Positions 1 through 11,971 of a DNA stretch of 64,000 nt are shown here, piece after piece. Under the pieces are notes generated by a model. That model was given only the letters and a program-made list of their open reading frames with translations, was not told the origin of the DNA and searched no databases. The position numbers and the translations under genes were made by a program. The stretch comes from [Phialemoniopsis] sp. UDSM-2020 (lineage: Eukaryota > Ascomycota > Sordariomycetes > Thyridiales > Thyridiaceae), in contig JAEILZ010000003.1 in NCBI GenBank assembly GCA_018873225.1, forward strand, positions 2,852,001 through 2,916,000. Direction: 5' to 3'. Numbering within the stretch: position 1 is the first letter of the stretch; every line of letters begins with the position of its first letter.

Positions 1-1018
1 ACAAAAATGATCAAGACGATAGCAACTGCACAGATCGGTAGGTTGATACCGAAACACCAGCGCCAGTTGGTGTTTGTAAGATATCCTATCCATTGTGTAA
101 GTCAAGCAACTTTTGCACCACCGTGGCAACACGATCTAAATAATTACCTCCAATAACGGGACCGATTCCGTAACTGATGCCCGCGGTGAAAGAGAAGATG
201 GACCAATTCTTGGCGTTCTCCTGCAGAGAGACTTTGTCGGCGAGAATGACCCGGACGATGACGTTCAGTCCGGCACAGCCTAGACCTTGAAAGCCACGGC
301 CAAGCAACAGGACTGGGAAGGCATGAGTCGGGGCACCGGTGCAGATGGCACTACCAATCATCATGATAATGATTGCGGCTTGTAAGGATGAGTGTCGGCC
401 GAAAATGTCAGTCAGCTGGCCCCAAAAGGGGATAAAAGCAGCCGAGGTGAGGTTGAAAGCCGATATAATCCAGTTTAGCTGGGAAACCTGGCCTGAGTTG
501 TGTGAGCGGTGTGTCAGGGGGAGGCTGCCATGCATACTGACCAAAGTCTGCTGCAATCCATGGCAAGGCGCTGGCGATACTGAGATGGGTTGGGTTGTCA
601 GTCGAGGTTCTCAGGACTGTGGAGGAACTTGAGTTTAGAAACTGGACAACACTAACATGGTGACGTCGAGAGCCTGCAAAGCAAAGGGGAGAATCATTCC
701 GACGATGATTTTCAGCCGGTAGATGCGAGCACGCTTCTTCTCCTCCTTGCTTCGGCCTGCACCGATAGTCGTTGGCGTTATAGCTTTGGAATTGGCCACT
801 GTTGGTGCATCCTGCGTCTGGAGTCCAGTCGACGACTGGCTGGTTGTGGGCTGAGCCTCGTGGGGATGTGTTGTTTGGGGATGAATAGTCTGAACCTGAC
901 TCTCGCAGGGTTGACTATCGTCTTGCGGCGTTCCCAAGGCGGCTGCTTGCTCCTGCTCCCTTGCTTGAGCAGCGGCAGCAGCGCGCTTCTTCTTTACGTA
1001 TCGGTAGAGAACGATCAT
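1..1018 (-). CDS. MFS transporter, DHA type, 5' part (runs off left edge)
   Basis: This is the N-terminal part of a major facilitator transporter of the plasma or organelle membrane; the C-terminal half lies outside the window. I read four exons: 1018-657, 579-542, 492-148 and 85-1. They are separated by GT-AG introns 580-656, 493-541 and 86-147. The joins restore the expected MFS reading (…LDVTIIASALPWIAADFG / QVSQLNWIIS…, then GPVIGG / YLTNTNWRW). Visible features are a charged, Gln/Thr-rich cytosolic N-terminus of about 100 residues, motif A (GQLTDIFGR) after TM2, and a motif C-like GISYGIGPVIGG in TM5, which marks drug:H+ antiporters. The start is the first ATG in frame (MIVLYRYV); the frame extends upstream only to a TTG. 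The substrate cannot be told, and no biosynthetic partner gene is visible. Confidence 0.85.
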
Positions 1019-4000
1019 TTTGCTGTTGGTGCCCTGTGGTTGCTGAGTTGTCGTGTCAGAACGCAAGTATTTATATCAACCAAATCAAGTCGACAAATAC
1101 CAGCGCATGAACTTATTCATAACTTGGGGAAAGTGTTGCTCGAAGACCATGTTGGGAGAGGTTGTTTTAAATATCACAAGCACAAGAATGGTTGAGGCTG
1201 ATGCCCAATAACACGAAACACGAAGCCACGCCGCAGAATGCCCAGTAAGCTGCCTCGACAGGAGACGAATCGGGACCGGAGCGAATGCGAGGTCTCCATA
1301 GGGGGGCCGCGCGGAAGGGAAAGGGGGGCAGATGGTGGAGATGGAGGCGGACCGTTGTCACATTTCCGGTCCACTGCTCAGCCTTACCCTTGGATCTGCA
1401 CATAAGAAAATGGAACCTACCGGCAGTGACACAACCTTTTTGAAGGGATTTTGGTGTTGTCCTTGGACGAGGAGAGGTTGGCACCCTCAAAAGACCAGGC
1501 GTTTGGTCCCTATGCGGGCAGAGTGGATGGTTGATCCCGATATTTGTCTTATGCTGTTTTGCGGCAAGGGAACCCAGGACCACAACACAGCCTCCGCTAG
1601 AGAGGAAAGATATGCACGGTTGGCAGCAGGGAAGCTGTGTGTAGACGATGAAAAGAAAATCTTGAAAAGCAGACAAGCATACCATGAAATATCCAGGACA
1701 TAGGCAGGTCGACAGGACTCGAGTCGCTTATAGCTAATCTGGCTCACCACCTTGGTGACCAGGCATACGACAGGCGCTACGTAGACCGTGGTAGCCCATA
1801 CCTAGATAGCCTGTGTCTTACTTCGAGTCGCACGGTATTGGTATGCCGCTGTCGGTGATCTTGTATGTATGCTTTTGAGACAAAGGAGTATGCATCTTTC
1901 TTCCCCATTACGGGCGTGGGCTGCTTCCAAAACAGCCGCCCGAGGTCTCACCTGTTCTCTGCTGGTTTCCCAGGTTTCATCTTGCTCAGTGCGCGGTGCC
2001 GTGTCACGATAGACGGTGCATAACGGCGTCACTCTGGTAAAGACACGACGATACATCCTGGACTGGTGAGACAACAGATGCCTCTACCTCCTGGGTGCGA
2101 GCATGATGCCGGATCCGAAGATGGATACTTGGGCGGCAGGCCAACGGGTAAGCAAGCTTCAGCCACGCGGCCATGTCTGTAGCGTTGATGTACGAAGTAG
2201 GCAGTGAGAATGACCAAAACAGGGAGAAAGAATGAAGTTTGAGACGGATGCGAATGCGAAAGCGTGCTGCGATTGGGCGAAAGCGACGGAGCCGGAGGGG
2301 CGATTGCGATAGCGATACCGTCCTTGGGTAAGCCGGGCTGATGCCACGCCACAGCGCACTTGCGCAGCCAATACCAGCACTCAGCCCTGGAGTCAACCAA
2401 ACAAGCTTTCACTAATCTGCCTCCTAAAAGCGTAACGCACGCACTTACTCGTCAACTTCAAGCCTCAACTCTGAGGTGCTCGTTTGCCCTTCTGGTGTCC
2501 AGTAGTCCATGTTGCCAGCATCGGGTCTGCTCCACTTCTCATTAGCATTGTTGGCTTTCTGGAAAGGATGCAACGCCTACTTATATCGCATGTGGATCAC
2601 TCATGCCCGATCAAGGACGAACTTGGTTCTAGAGGAGCAATTGGGATCTGGGCATTACCGTCGATAGCCGGTCTCCGGCAACTCTCTGCAACTTTGCACT
2701 CCCAATCTTCTTTTGAGGAACTGCTCTGCCGTCCAATGCCGACAATACTGTTGACTCATTCTGAACAAAACACCAACCATAAATTTGACGACGTTGGGCT
2801 GGTGCAGAAGTCGAGTGATACTTTTTGAAAATCTTCATCGCTTGACCGTGGCCGTCATCGAGTACCCTACCAGGCATCGAAACCCCTATTTCATGATGAA
2901 GAAACCAAAGGCAGGCGGACATTCGGAGAGGCCCACCCTGTGAGAGTTATCCGGCTCCAGATTCTGTCGCCGTGTTGCCGGCGATGGCCCGGCATCGAAA
3001 GATGTGCCGATTTCTCCGAAAAGCGTCATGCTGAGACGGCCAAGACCAGCCCCAAGCCTTGACGGTGGAGTATTCGGTACGGTAAGGCTGTCTGCAGCAG
3101 CTGATGGCCCGGGCGCGCGGGGCTTGATCCGGGGTACTGTTGCCTTTGCCAGTTGTGAAAAGGTATAAGTGGTCTATGGTATGTCAAACTGCTGATTGGA
3201 AATCCCTTCGGCCCAGTTGCGACACGGTTATTGCTCGGTAATCAGCATTTGGTGGCTATGCGTGGCTGGCTGTCATGAAAGTCTGGACCATTTGAGGAAA
3301 CGGGTCCATGAAGTAATAAACCACTGACCATGAACCGGGTCTAAAGAGAGCCGCATGTAGCTAGGTATCCGTTGATCCGGGACGCCTTAGCATCCCACTA
3401 CCATTGACTAGTAAGTACATATCTCGATAACGGCCTCTGGTCGCCTGCCTGGGTTTTGACTTTTTTGCTGTTGTGAGGACGCAGAAACCAAAGGTGTTCC
3501 TCAGCGACGAATAGCATGTTGGAGCGCTCAGTTCCATTGAACAGGTTTCGACTTAATGGAAAGGCAAGCATCAGCAATTACTGTGAGTGGTCTTCCAGGA
3601 AAAGACTCTTTACAAGGCACTTTCGTAATACCTACCTTTCATTCTCCATCGAATTTCCAAAAGAAGGCAAGTCAGGAATGGGGAACGAAAGGAGAGGCTA
3701 GTTTGGCTTGAACTCCCGTTCGACCGGGAGATCAGAATGGCGACCCTGGTCCGAACTGAGCCTGCAGGGGTCCCGCCCACTGCGTTAGTTAGGTGCATCC
3801 ACCGACTCAGTGCTTCGTTCCCCATTCACATGCTTTTTTTTTTGCCTCTGATATTTGCCTCTATCTTCAACGACTGTACCAATACGCGTTGCGCATATAC
3901 TTGTACAAGGTTGTAGATGTGAAATCGGCATGGCGAAACAATACATGAGACGTGAGAGCGTGGCATTTAAACAGAGGTAGCATCTCAAGTTATCATAGCA

Positions 4001-6193
4001 AGCGCAGCTCTGCCTTTATTGTCTTGCAGGCAAAGAGTTTGGCTGGCGTCTGACTAGAGGCAAGTTGCAGATGCCAATCACACCCCCCACAAACCCCTTC
4101 TCTCCTCATCGCTGTAACGTATGTTCGGCGTATGATGACAAGTCGCAAGTAGACCAGCCGGCTGAGCTCGGGCTTTTTCGCTGACAATGCCCGGGAGTTG
4201 GACACAGACCCGGATCACAGATCAAGCACCTTTGCTCCATTCCCAGCAACCCGGAACAGGCGAGCCAGGGCGTCAAGGCGTGTTCAGCGTCAAAAGAGCT
4301 TCCGGATAAGAAAGTCAGGCCACTTCTGTAGCCAGGCGCCTGTCGGAGGACAACCATAGGTACCGATGCTTCTTCCCCTGCGCTGCACGCGCGCAAGGTC
4401 AGGTGTATTGCGACGTCAGGACAAGGAAGACTAAGAGTGTCGCAGAGTAGAAAAAGACGGGCGCTGAGTGGGGCCTTCTTTCGGTATGTACTGTCCCTAC
4501 TGCCCATTGCGGCCGATGGGCTTTCTCCAACACACCCTGGCTGCGTCACATTCACACATTGGATCTCCACCACCCACCACATCCTGGGAATCGCGTGCCT
4601 CGAGGCCGTACTTCCTCTGGCCCGAGGACAGGTCATCATTGCTCCTCACTGTCTCCTTCGCTACTGTCCATCCGGTCATCGCAAGCGCTCGACCGTATGC
4701 CCTCTCTCATGCGCATGCCGTGATCGCAGCCGAGCCACTCCGCCGTCGCGCAGCAGAGACAAGAGAAGAGAGACTCGGCTTACACAACATCTCGTCACAG
4801 ATTGAAAAACCACCGACAGATCCCCGTGGGGTCTCCAGCAACTTAGCGTTTTTGCTGCGTCATTAGGCCCCGTCTACAAAGTCTTGGGCACGCAGAAACT
4901 GCCTGGACTGCCCTTGCAAAACGACGGATTGCGAGCGCTATCTGGCCCATCTACATTACTTGCCTGGGCCTACTTTAGGAGATACAATATTCACTTGCAT
5001 TTCCTGGGAATCACTAGACCCACCGGCTCGATACGTCAAGCGGCAGCGGATCATTCTGACAGGTGAGTCGTTGCATCCATGGCGCATCATCTGGCGAGGC
5101 CATCACCACCGTCCCGTGAAGCCACTCACGCCCCGCCTCGCTGTCCGCCGTCCTGGCGATGGGCTTTGCGCAGCGGAAGCTTTGGCGTCTTCTTTCTATG
5201 TTGGTGGCATAATGGAAATTGTGCAAGGACGTTTGGGTGGTGGAAGCACCAACGGCACTTCAAATCACTCGGAAGAAGAGAACTTCATGCCATGAAACGA
5301 CTAACAACCTTCTAGTTTTTACACAGCGGCTGCTATCATTTCGCTTCAACGAAGGCCACCCTATTGGCTTTTGCTGGAAGAAATCATTCTGCCAGGCCCA
5401 TATTCGGCCAAATTGAGAGCCTCTCGATAGAAGGTTTTAGTTGCAGCTCAGGTATGTGTATCCCGCTATGCCACTGCCTGGATAAAGATTCCAGGCCTTT
5501 CTCGGCAGATTACCACTCGCTGTACCCATATTACCCATCTCCTGTCGGGCCTGCGGAGGGCTCCCCAGATCACGCAAGGCGGTAGTGTCCAATGATCTGT
5601 TCACGCCTCGCGCGTCAGGCGTCTTTGTGGGCATGGGTACCTCTGTACCTCAACAAGGCTGCCGCCCATACTGGAAGTCCAGGTAGACGAGATAAGGTTC
5701 CCACATGTCAGGACCCAAAGCCGAAGTCTTAGCCAAAGCCGAATCTTAGTGAGCTTCCGCAGGGCCCTGCGGGCTCTGCGGGCTCATGCCCGCCCTTGTA
5801 CCTGTGTGGAGTCTCCAGAGTTTCCTCTCTCTCCTTCGTCTCTCTCCCCTCTTACTGTCCCTCCGGTTCTTCTGTTACGTTCCCATCTTTCCTCCGTCCC
5901 CCTGCCGAAACCAAAACGCTCCCATCCCACTGGCCCGCTCTGGCTCCCGCCTTCTATGTACACATAGCTTCTGTATAAGTGCCTGCCCTTCCCCCTGTCA
6001 CCTAGTCACGGCTCACTCCCACACTATCACCACTTACACCAGCCGTAACCTCATATGCATACTTTGGGGATGCCACCGTACTATCTCCAAGACTGCCACT
6101 ATTTCTACCGCACAGCCCTGCGCGGCTTGAACATCTGCACCTACGTCTCGCCTCTTCACGCATGAGCAGGGCTCAACCGGCAAGCTAACAACC
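1019..6193. other. Gene-free divergent intergenic region, 5.2 kb
   Basis: This stretch lies between the MFS transporter (minus) and the carnitine acetyltransferase (plus), so it holds both promoters. Open frames here (largest about 177 codons, 4106-4639 minus) show no recognisable domain, no credible splice continuation and no codon-use signal, and several overlap on opposite strands. Nothing resembling tRNA, rRNA or a transposase was seen. The right end (about 5749-6193) is pyrimidine-rich and probably the leader of the next gene. Confidence 0.6.
5815..5935 (+). promoter_or_regulatory. Pyrimidine-rich leader/core promoter of the carnitine acetyltransferase gene
   Basis: A strongly C/T-rich stretch lies about 260-380 bp before the ATG at 6194. 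CT-rich tracts near transcription starts are usual in filamentous fungal promoters. A single CTCCGG at 5861-5866 fits the CreA consensus on the reverse strand, but one copy is weak evidence. The transcription start is inferred, not seen. Confidence 0.35.
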
Positions 6194-8904
6194 ATGCCAA
6201 CACAAGTGCGAATCTTCACCAAGCCCAAGTCTCTTGACGAGACGTTGGCGAAACCGGCACAGTTACCATACGTCCCAAGATCAGTGCCAATCTACCCAGA
6301 GATACCCAAACCCACCATACGCTCTTCCACGCCGAGGTTGCCGCTACCTCCCGCCATGTCCGTCTACGACGAGAAGCGAGTGGAAGGAGGTATTACCTTT
6401 GCATACCAGGATAAGCTTCCGAAGCTCCCCATCCCGGACCTGAAAAGCTCTGCCGAGAAGTATCTCGCTGCTCTGAAGCCACTTCAGACTGTGCGGGAGC
6501 ATGCAGAGACAAGACATGCCGTCGATGAATTCCTTAAGCATGACGGTCCCGACCTGCAGGAGAAGTTGAAGAAGTATGCCGAAGGGAGGACGAGCTATAT
6601 CGAGCAGTTTTGTAAGTCGTGCCTCCTGGTCATCTTCTTTGGCCGTATACTTTGCTGATCGCGCTCACAGGGTATGACTCGTATCTCAACTACGATAATC
6701 CTGTCGTGTTGAACCTGAACCCTTTCTTCCTACTTGAGGATGACCCGACTCCGGCCAGAAACAACCAAGTAACGCGTGCTGCCTCCTTGGCAGTCTCTGC
6801 TCTCGAATTCGTGAGGGCTGTCCGCAAGGAGGAGCTCCCGCCTGACACCATCAAAGGCCAACCCCTTGATATGTACCAGTTCTCTAGACTCTTCGGTACT
6901 GCGAGGGTGCCGACCGAGAATGGTTGTCAGATTGAGCAGGACCCAGAGTCGAAGCATATGATAGTCATGTGCCATGGCCAGTTCTACTGGTTTGATGTTC
7001 TCGACGACAACTCGGATCTCATCATGACAGAAAAGGACATTGCCATCAATCTCCAGACAATCATCGACGATGCCACGCAGACGCCCATCCAGGAAGCTGC
7101 CAAGGGCGCTCTCGGTGTCCTGAGCACAGAGAATAGGAAGGTCTGGTCGGGATTGAGGGATGTACTGTTGCGGGAGGAAGGCTCCAATAACGCCGACTGC
7201 CTCAGTATTGTCGACTCTGCCCTGTTTGTGCTGTGCCTAGACTACACGGAACCAGTCACCGCTGCCATGCTCTGCCAAAACATGCTTTGCGGGTCCAGCG
7301 AGATCGAGAAGGGCGTGCAGATCGGCACTTGCACCAACCGATGGTACGACAAGCTGCAGATTATTGTTTGCAAGAACGGCAGTGCAGGTATCAACTTCGA
7401 GCACACGGGCGTTGATGGACACACAGTGCTCCGATTCGCTAGTGACGTATATACCGACACCATACTCCGCTTCGCCCGCACCATCAATGGCCAGGCCCCG
7501 ACCCTCTGGGCGTCGACAAGCCCGGACCCGTCTAAGCGTGACCCAGAGAGCTTTGGAGACGTCAACACCACACCTCACAAGCTCGAATGGGACCTGACAC
7601 CTGAGATCAACATCGCAGTTCGATTTGCCGAAACGCGACTCGCCGATCTGATTCAACAGAACGAGTTTGAGTGTCTTGACTTCGCCGCCTACGGCAAGAA
7701 TTTCATCACTTCTATGGGTTGCTCTCCCGATGCCTTCGTCCAGATGGCCTTCCAGGCTGCATACTACGGTTTGTATGGTAAGGTTGAGTGCACATATGAG
7801 CCTGCCATGACGAAGATCTACCTCCACGGCCGGACTGAGGCGATTCGATCAGTGACCGAGGAATCCGTCAACTTTGTCCAGACCTTCTGGGCCGATAACC
7901 CAGCGGAGACAAAGGTCGAAGCCCTCCGCAAGGCCTGCCAGAAGCATGTGGATGTCACCAGATACTGCGCTAAGGCCCAAGGATGCGACCGTCACTTCTA
8001 TGCTCTGTTTTGCCTGTGGCAGCGATTGGTGGACGAGGAGACTGCCAGTGTTCTGAGCAGCCCGAGGTCCTCTAGCCCATACGATGGCAATTCGGATCGC
8101 GGCTACGAAGTCATGGGCAGCAGTCCGGGCAATAAGTCGGCAATGTCCAACGAGGGCGAGATGCAAACACTAGCTCGTGCCCGGGGCGACAGCACCACGT
8201 CGAGGGCCAACGGCGCTACGTTGCCCTTGATCTTTGCCGATTCAGGCTGGGACAAGCTGAACCAGACGATTCTCTCCACCTCGAATTGCGGCAACCCGTC
8301 CCTGCGACAGTTCGGCTTTGGTCCCGTATCGGGTGAAGGATTTGGCATTGGGTACATCATCAAGGACGACGGAATTTCCATCTGCGCTTCGAGTAAGCAC
8401 CGGCAGACGAAACGCTTCATCGACACGCTCGAGAGCTACCTCCTCGAAATCCGACGCATCCTGCGCATCACGAGCCGCAAGGCAACCATGAGCAAGCAGA
8501 CCCGTGCCCGCGAGATCGATCAGATTCGGCCCAAGCCGGTCAACCGCATGAAGTCGCGTGGCAGGATGATCACGGGCGCCGAGATCATCAAGTCGCAGCG
8601 GTCTGCGACTGGTACAACCTCCCCTACAGACGAGAGTGCCACGCTTAGCGAGGACGACGAGCTTGGTGGCTGTAAGTTTTGTCCAACCCTTCTGTTCTTT
8701 CAATTCCTGAAGCGGTACGAAATGGGCGGTCTCACTGACATGATTCCGTCTCTAGATGGTTTCTTTGATGCTGGTATGCTTCTCCAAGCGCTCAAGGCAC
8801 GCGGGGAGAACTTTGACACGGGCGAGACTCGTGCTTCGGAGCGCGCTCAAGTGCAGGCGCGCCGAAGGGAAGTTGGTAAGAGATTGCGCTTGATTGATTA
8901 TTAG
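6194..8904 (+). CDS. Carnitine O-acetyltransferase (fungal FacC/Yat2-like)
   Basis: The enzyme transfers acetyl groups between CoA and carnitine, feeding acetyl units from acetate or fatty acids to mitochondria. Exons are 6194-6611, 6671-8671 and 8756-8904; introns 6612-6670 (GTAAGT…CACAG) and 8672-8755 (GTAAGT…TCTAG) are in frame, giving 855 residues. The ATG has an ideal ACC context. Family signatures are visible: the catalytic His near residue 384 in FEHTGVDGHT, the substrate-site TYEPAMTKIYLHGRTE near 514, and GFGPVSGEGFGIGYII later on. I see no clear mitochondrial presequence and no C-terminal peroxisomal SKL (it ends RLIDY), which suits the cytosolic FacC/Yat2 branch, usually longer than Cat2-type enzymes. 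A Ser-rich loop (about residues 605-650) interrupts the C-terminal half. Compartment is inferred. Confidence 0.93.
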
Positions 8905-10101
8905 TGCGGCAGATGATCAAATTGTGTTGCTAGGGCTCTGATGACATGAAACTTGTCCGTGAGGGTTCGAAGCCGGCGTAAGAGCTAGGGATGACTCGAG
9001 ATGCAAATGGGAAAACTTGTCAAGTGTTGGTTACTCGGGTGGGCATATCTGGCATTGTTGAGCGTTGTTTCGGGCCCGTGTCTCGTCAAGGCACTTGCTG
9101 GGTTTATGCATCGCATCATCCTGCATGGAGTTTCTGTACATATCGTCTGGATCAGGAGCGAGTTTTGAAAATTGCCACGTTTCGCATACTGAACACGTAT
9201 AACTTGCATCGGAGATGTTGAATAAGGGGTAGAGCAGTCCGGGAATACAAACGAACAAATTGCAACATTTGAGTCGCGCGGTAAAGTCTTGAAACGCGAC
9301 TTCGTGAACAAGGTCTGTATTCATGGTCCCCTGAGCCGTAGATCTCGGCTGCCTGCCTCGGTCTGCTGTTGTGACAGAAGAGCATCAAGGTATTGCTCCT
9401 TGCAATCTGGAGACTCTGGACTGTGCATCTTCTTGGTATGGGATGTCTCGGCCGAAGACGGCTTAGTACGAGGTAGTTTGATGACGGGATGAACGGGTTT
9501 CTGAATGAGCTTCTGGAAACGTACATGTGAGACCCGAGACATGACGGCAACGACCTGACAGAGTGACCATGTACAGTTTTTGGATCAGTGTAATCTTGCC
9601 AATTCCCCGAGACATCGAGCCGGGTAACCGTTGTACACTTTATTTTCTAAACAACAACACAAAGATCATTCGGCCGAATGCAAGAAATGAGAATCAGTGA
9701 GTTGAGGTGGATGAGATGGTTAATACTGAATTACTCTCCTCCAGTCTCGCCTGGGTAAAGTAGGCTCTTAGAGCACACCTTGCACGCTAAAACCTTCTAA
9801 AAGCGTCATCTGTTATAGGCTATCGGGCACTACCGAGACACCTCCGCAACAGCACAGCGCCAACTGTTTAGTGAGGTAGGTGCGTGCCTGGTAAGCCGAA
9901 AACCACTTTACGCGTCTCTCTCAACATCACCAAATCTAAGACGCGCCACTGGTCACAGAGGCGGCAGCACATGCGGACCATCTCTCACTCCCTCCTTTCT
10001 CTCTCACACACAGCTGAGCCCTTGATGACTGCACTTGTCGGACTGGCCTCTCAAGGACCCCACCGTTGCGACTGCTGGAGGCGGCGCACTGCACTGGCCC
10101 T
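8905..10101. other. Intergenic region between carnitine acetyltransferase and RAD57-like gene
   Basis: This tandem spacer of 1.2 kb should carry the 3' UTR of the first gene and the promoter of the second. A TGTACATA element at 9135-9142, about 230 nt after the stop codon, matches the Puf3-type site UGUANAUA. Short C/T-rich runs occur just before the RAD57-like ATG (about 9970-10015). No gene was recognised. Confidence 0.5.
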
Positions 10102-11700
10102 ATGACGGACCTCCTGCGTGTCCTGCCAAACTTCTCCACGGAGCCGTACGCCGGACTGCTGCCCGCCCTCGAGCGCCATGCCGTCACCACCAGTGACCTG
10201 CTGACCCTCGAGGTCGCCGACGTTGGCAAGCGTACGCAGTTGCCATTGCTGGACATCAAGCGCCTGGCCAATGCCGTCCTGAGGGCCCTGCACGAGGACC
10301 TCGGCGTTGCCCCGGCCGTGGCGGCGCCGCAACAAGCAAATGCCGCTCCGGAGGTCGACAAGGGCCAGGATGACGGGCAGGAAGTTGCCGCCACAGCAAC
10401 AGACCCAGACACCACCCCGCCCGCACAGCCGGGAAGCCTCCAACACACGCTGGCCACCCTCGAAAGTCGGTGGTCCACCATCAGCACCCTGGACGCCACG
10501 CTAGACGCTGCTCTGGGAGGCGGCATCCCGACCGGCTACGTCACCGAGATCACCGGCGAGAGCGGCGCCGGCAAGACCCAGTTCCTCCTCTCCCTCCTCC
10601 TCGCCGTCCAGCTGCCCCCGCCCCACGGCCTCGGCCGCCCGGCCCTCTACATCTCCACCGAGGCCGCCCTGTCCACCCGCCGCCTGTCGCAGATGCTCGC
10701 CGCCCACCCGGTCCTGCGGGACGACCCCGCCGCCGCGCGCCACGTCTCGCTCGACCGCATCCACAGCGCCGTGACCCCGGACCTCGAGTCCCAGGAGCAC
10801 ATCCTCACCTACCAGGTGCCCGTGCAGGTCGAGCGCCACGGCGTCGGGCTCGTCGTCCTCGACTCGGTCGCCGCCAACTACCGCGCCGAGTTCGACCGCA
10901 CCGGCTCCGCCTCCGCCTCCTCGTCGTCGCGCCTCGGCAACATGGCTGCCCGCGGCGCCGAGCTCGTCCGCCTCGGCATGCTGCTGCGGGACCTCGCGCA
11001 GCGGCACAACCTCGCCGTCGTCGTCGCCAACCAGGTCGCGGACCGGTTTAACAGCTCGAGCCCGGCCCCCGCGTCCGCCTTCCGGCCGCCCCGCCGGTTT
11101 AACAACCTCGGCGGCGGCAGCCAGCTGGCAGGGCCTGTATCGCAGGAGAGCCCGCTGGCCTCGCGGAGCCGCGTCGCCGGCCCCCTGCCCGCCGTCGAGC
11201 CGAGCTCCTCGCTCGCCGCCCCGGCCCGGTCGAGCCAGCCATCATCGCCCCCTCCACCGCCTACCCTGCCCCCGCCGCCCGAAGACCCCTTGCCTCCCCC
11301 CGCACCGCCGGCGCTGCTGCTCGACCACCAGCAACGGTGGTTCACGGGGTGGGGCGACGACCCAAACGCAGACTACGGCCTCAAGACGCCGAGCCTGGGG
11401 CTCGTGTGGACGACCCAGGTCGCGATGCGGATCGCGCTGATCAAGAAGCCGGCGTACGGGCGGTCTAGGTATGCCGGGGACGAGGACGAGGGGACGGGCA
11501 TGTCGACGCTGCGGACGTGGAGGAGGTGGATGAAGGTGGTCTTCGCGCCGCACGTCGCTGCGTCGGGCATGGGCCTCGAAGGCGCGACCGAGTACGAGGT
11601 CACCATGGCCGGCGTCCGGGCGGTGGTCAAGGATAGCAAAAAGGAAAAACAAGAAATGGCACGAGATGTCTATCGAGCTGGTCATGAGATAAATGGGTAA
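10102..11700 (+). CDS. RAD57: DNA repair protein RAD57-like (RecA/Rad51 paralog ATPase)
   Basis: This is a Rad51 paralog that, as Rad55-Rad57, helps Rad51 filaments form during homologous recombination in the nucleus. It is a single exon of 532 residues. I start at the ATG at 10102 (MTDLLRVLPNF); an in-frame upstream codon at 10066 would add 12 unconvincing residues. An N-terminal helical region (TSDLLTLEVADVGKRTQLPLLDIKRLANAVL) precedes the RecA core. Walker A is GESGAGKT at about 150-157, and Walker B is GLVVLD near 253. Further RecA-core segments are VVVANQVADRF and, near the end, LGLVWTTQVAMRIAL. Between them sits a Ser/Pro-rich insertion (about residues 330-405) with long proline runs. 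Coding GC is very high and third positions are almost all G/C. Its 3' end faces RPC2 across 271 bp. Confidence 0.85.
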   Translation: MTDLLRVLPNFSTEPYAGLLPALERHAVTTSDLLTLEVADVGKRTQLPLLDIKRLANAVLRALHEDLGVAPAVAAPQQANAAPEVDKGQDDGQEVAATATDPDTTPPAQPGSLQHTLATLESRWSTISTLDATLDAALGGGIPTGYVTEITGESGAGKTQFLLSLLLAVQLPPPHGLGRPALYISTEAALSTRRLSQMLAAHPVLRDDPAAARHVSLDRIHSAVTPDLESQEHILTYQVPVQVERHGVGLVVLDSVAANYRAEFDRTGSASASSSSRLGNMAARGAELVRLGMLLRDLAQRHNLAVVVANQVADRFNSSSPAPASAFRPPRRFNNLGGGSQLAGPVSQESPLASRSRVAGPLPAVEPSSSLAAPARSSQPSSPPPPPTLPPPPEDPLPPPAPPALLLDHQQRWFTGWGDDPNADYGLKTPSLGLVWTTQVAMRIALIKKPAYGRSRYAGDEDEGTGMSTLRTWRRWMKVVFAPHVAASGMGLEGATEYEVTMAGVRAVVKDSKKEKQEMARDVYRAGHEING

Positions 11701-11971
11701 TGAGCAGTACCTATATATGAGGTTTGCTATCCAGTGTAGACTGGTTTTAATCCACACCACGACATCAGCCTACGAGGTTCAGCGGTTTATGGTTGAGATA
11801 CAGATATGATGATCGGATCGTTCAATCAATTAGACTATTTAGACAAATCCCCGAAAAGAGGATAACGCAGGCCATGGCGCCAGTGAATGCAACGCTATCA
11901 GATGCTATGGTGTACATGATGGTGTGTTAATGTTCCTCCATCAACTCTCCGTTCTGCAACGCCTTGTACTA

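Noticed and set aside
1..1018. Biosynthetic gene cluster suggested by the MFS drug-transporter gene
   Set aside because: No synthase, P450 or pathway regulator lies within reach in this window; only the left flank could settle it.
10470..11051. Arg/Pro-rich plus-strand frame of 193 codons
   Set aside because: It is a shifted-frame shadow of the RAD57-like gene.
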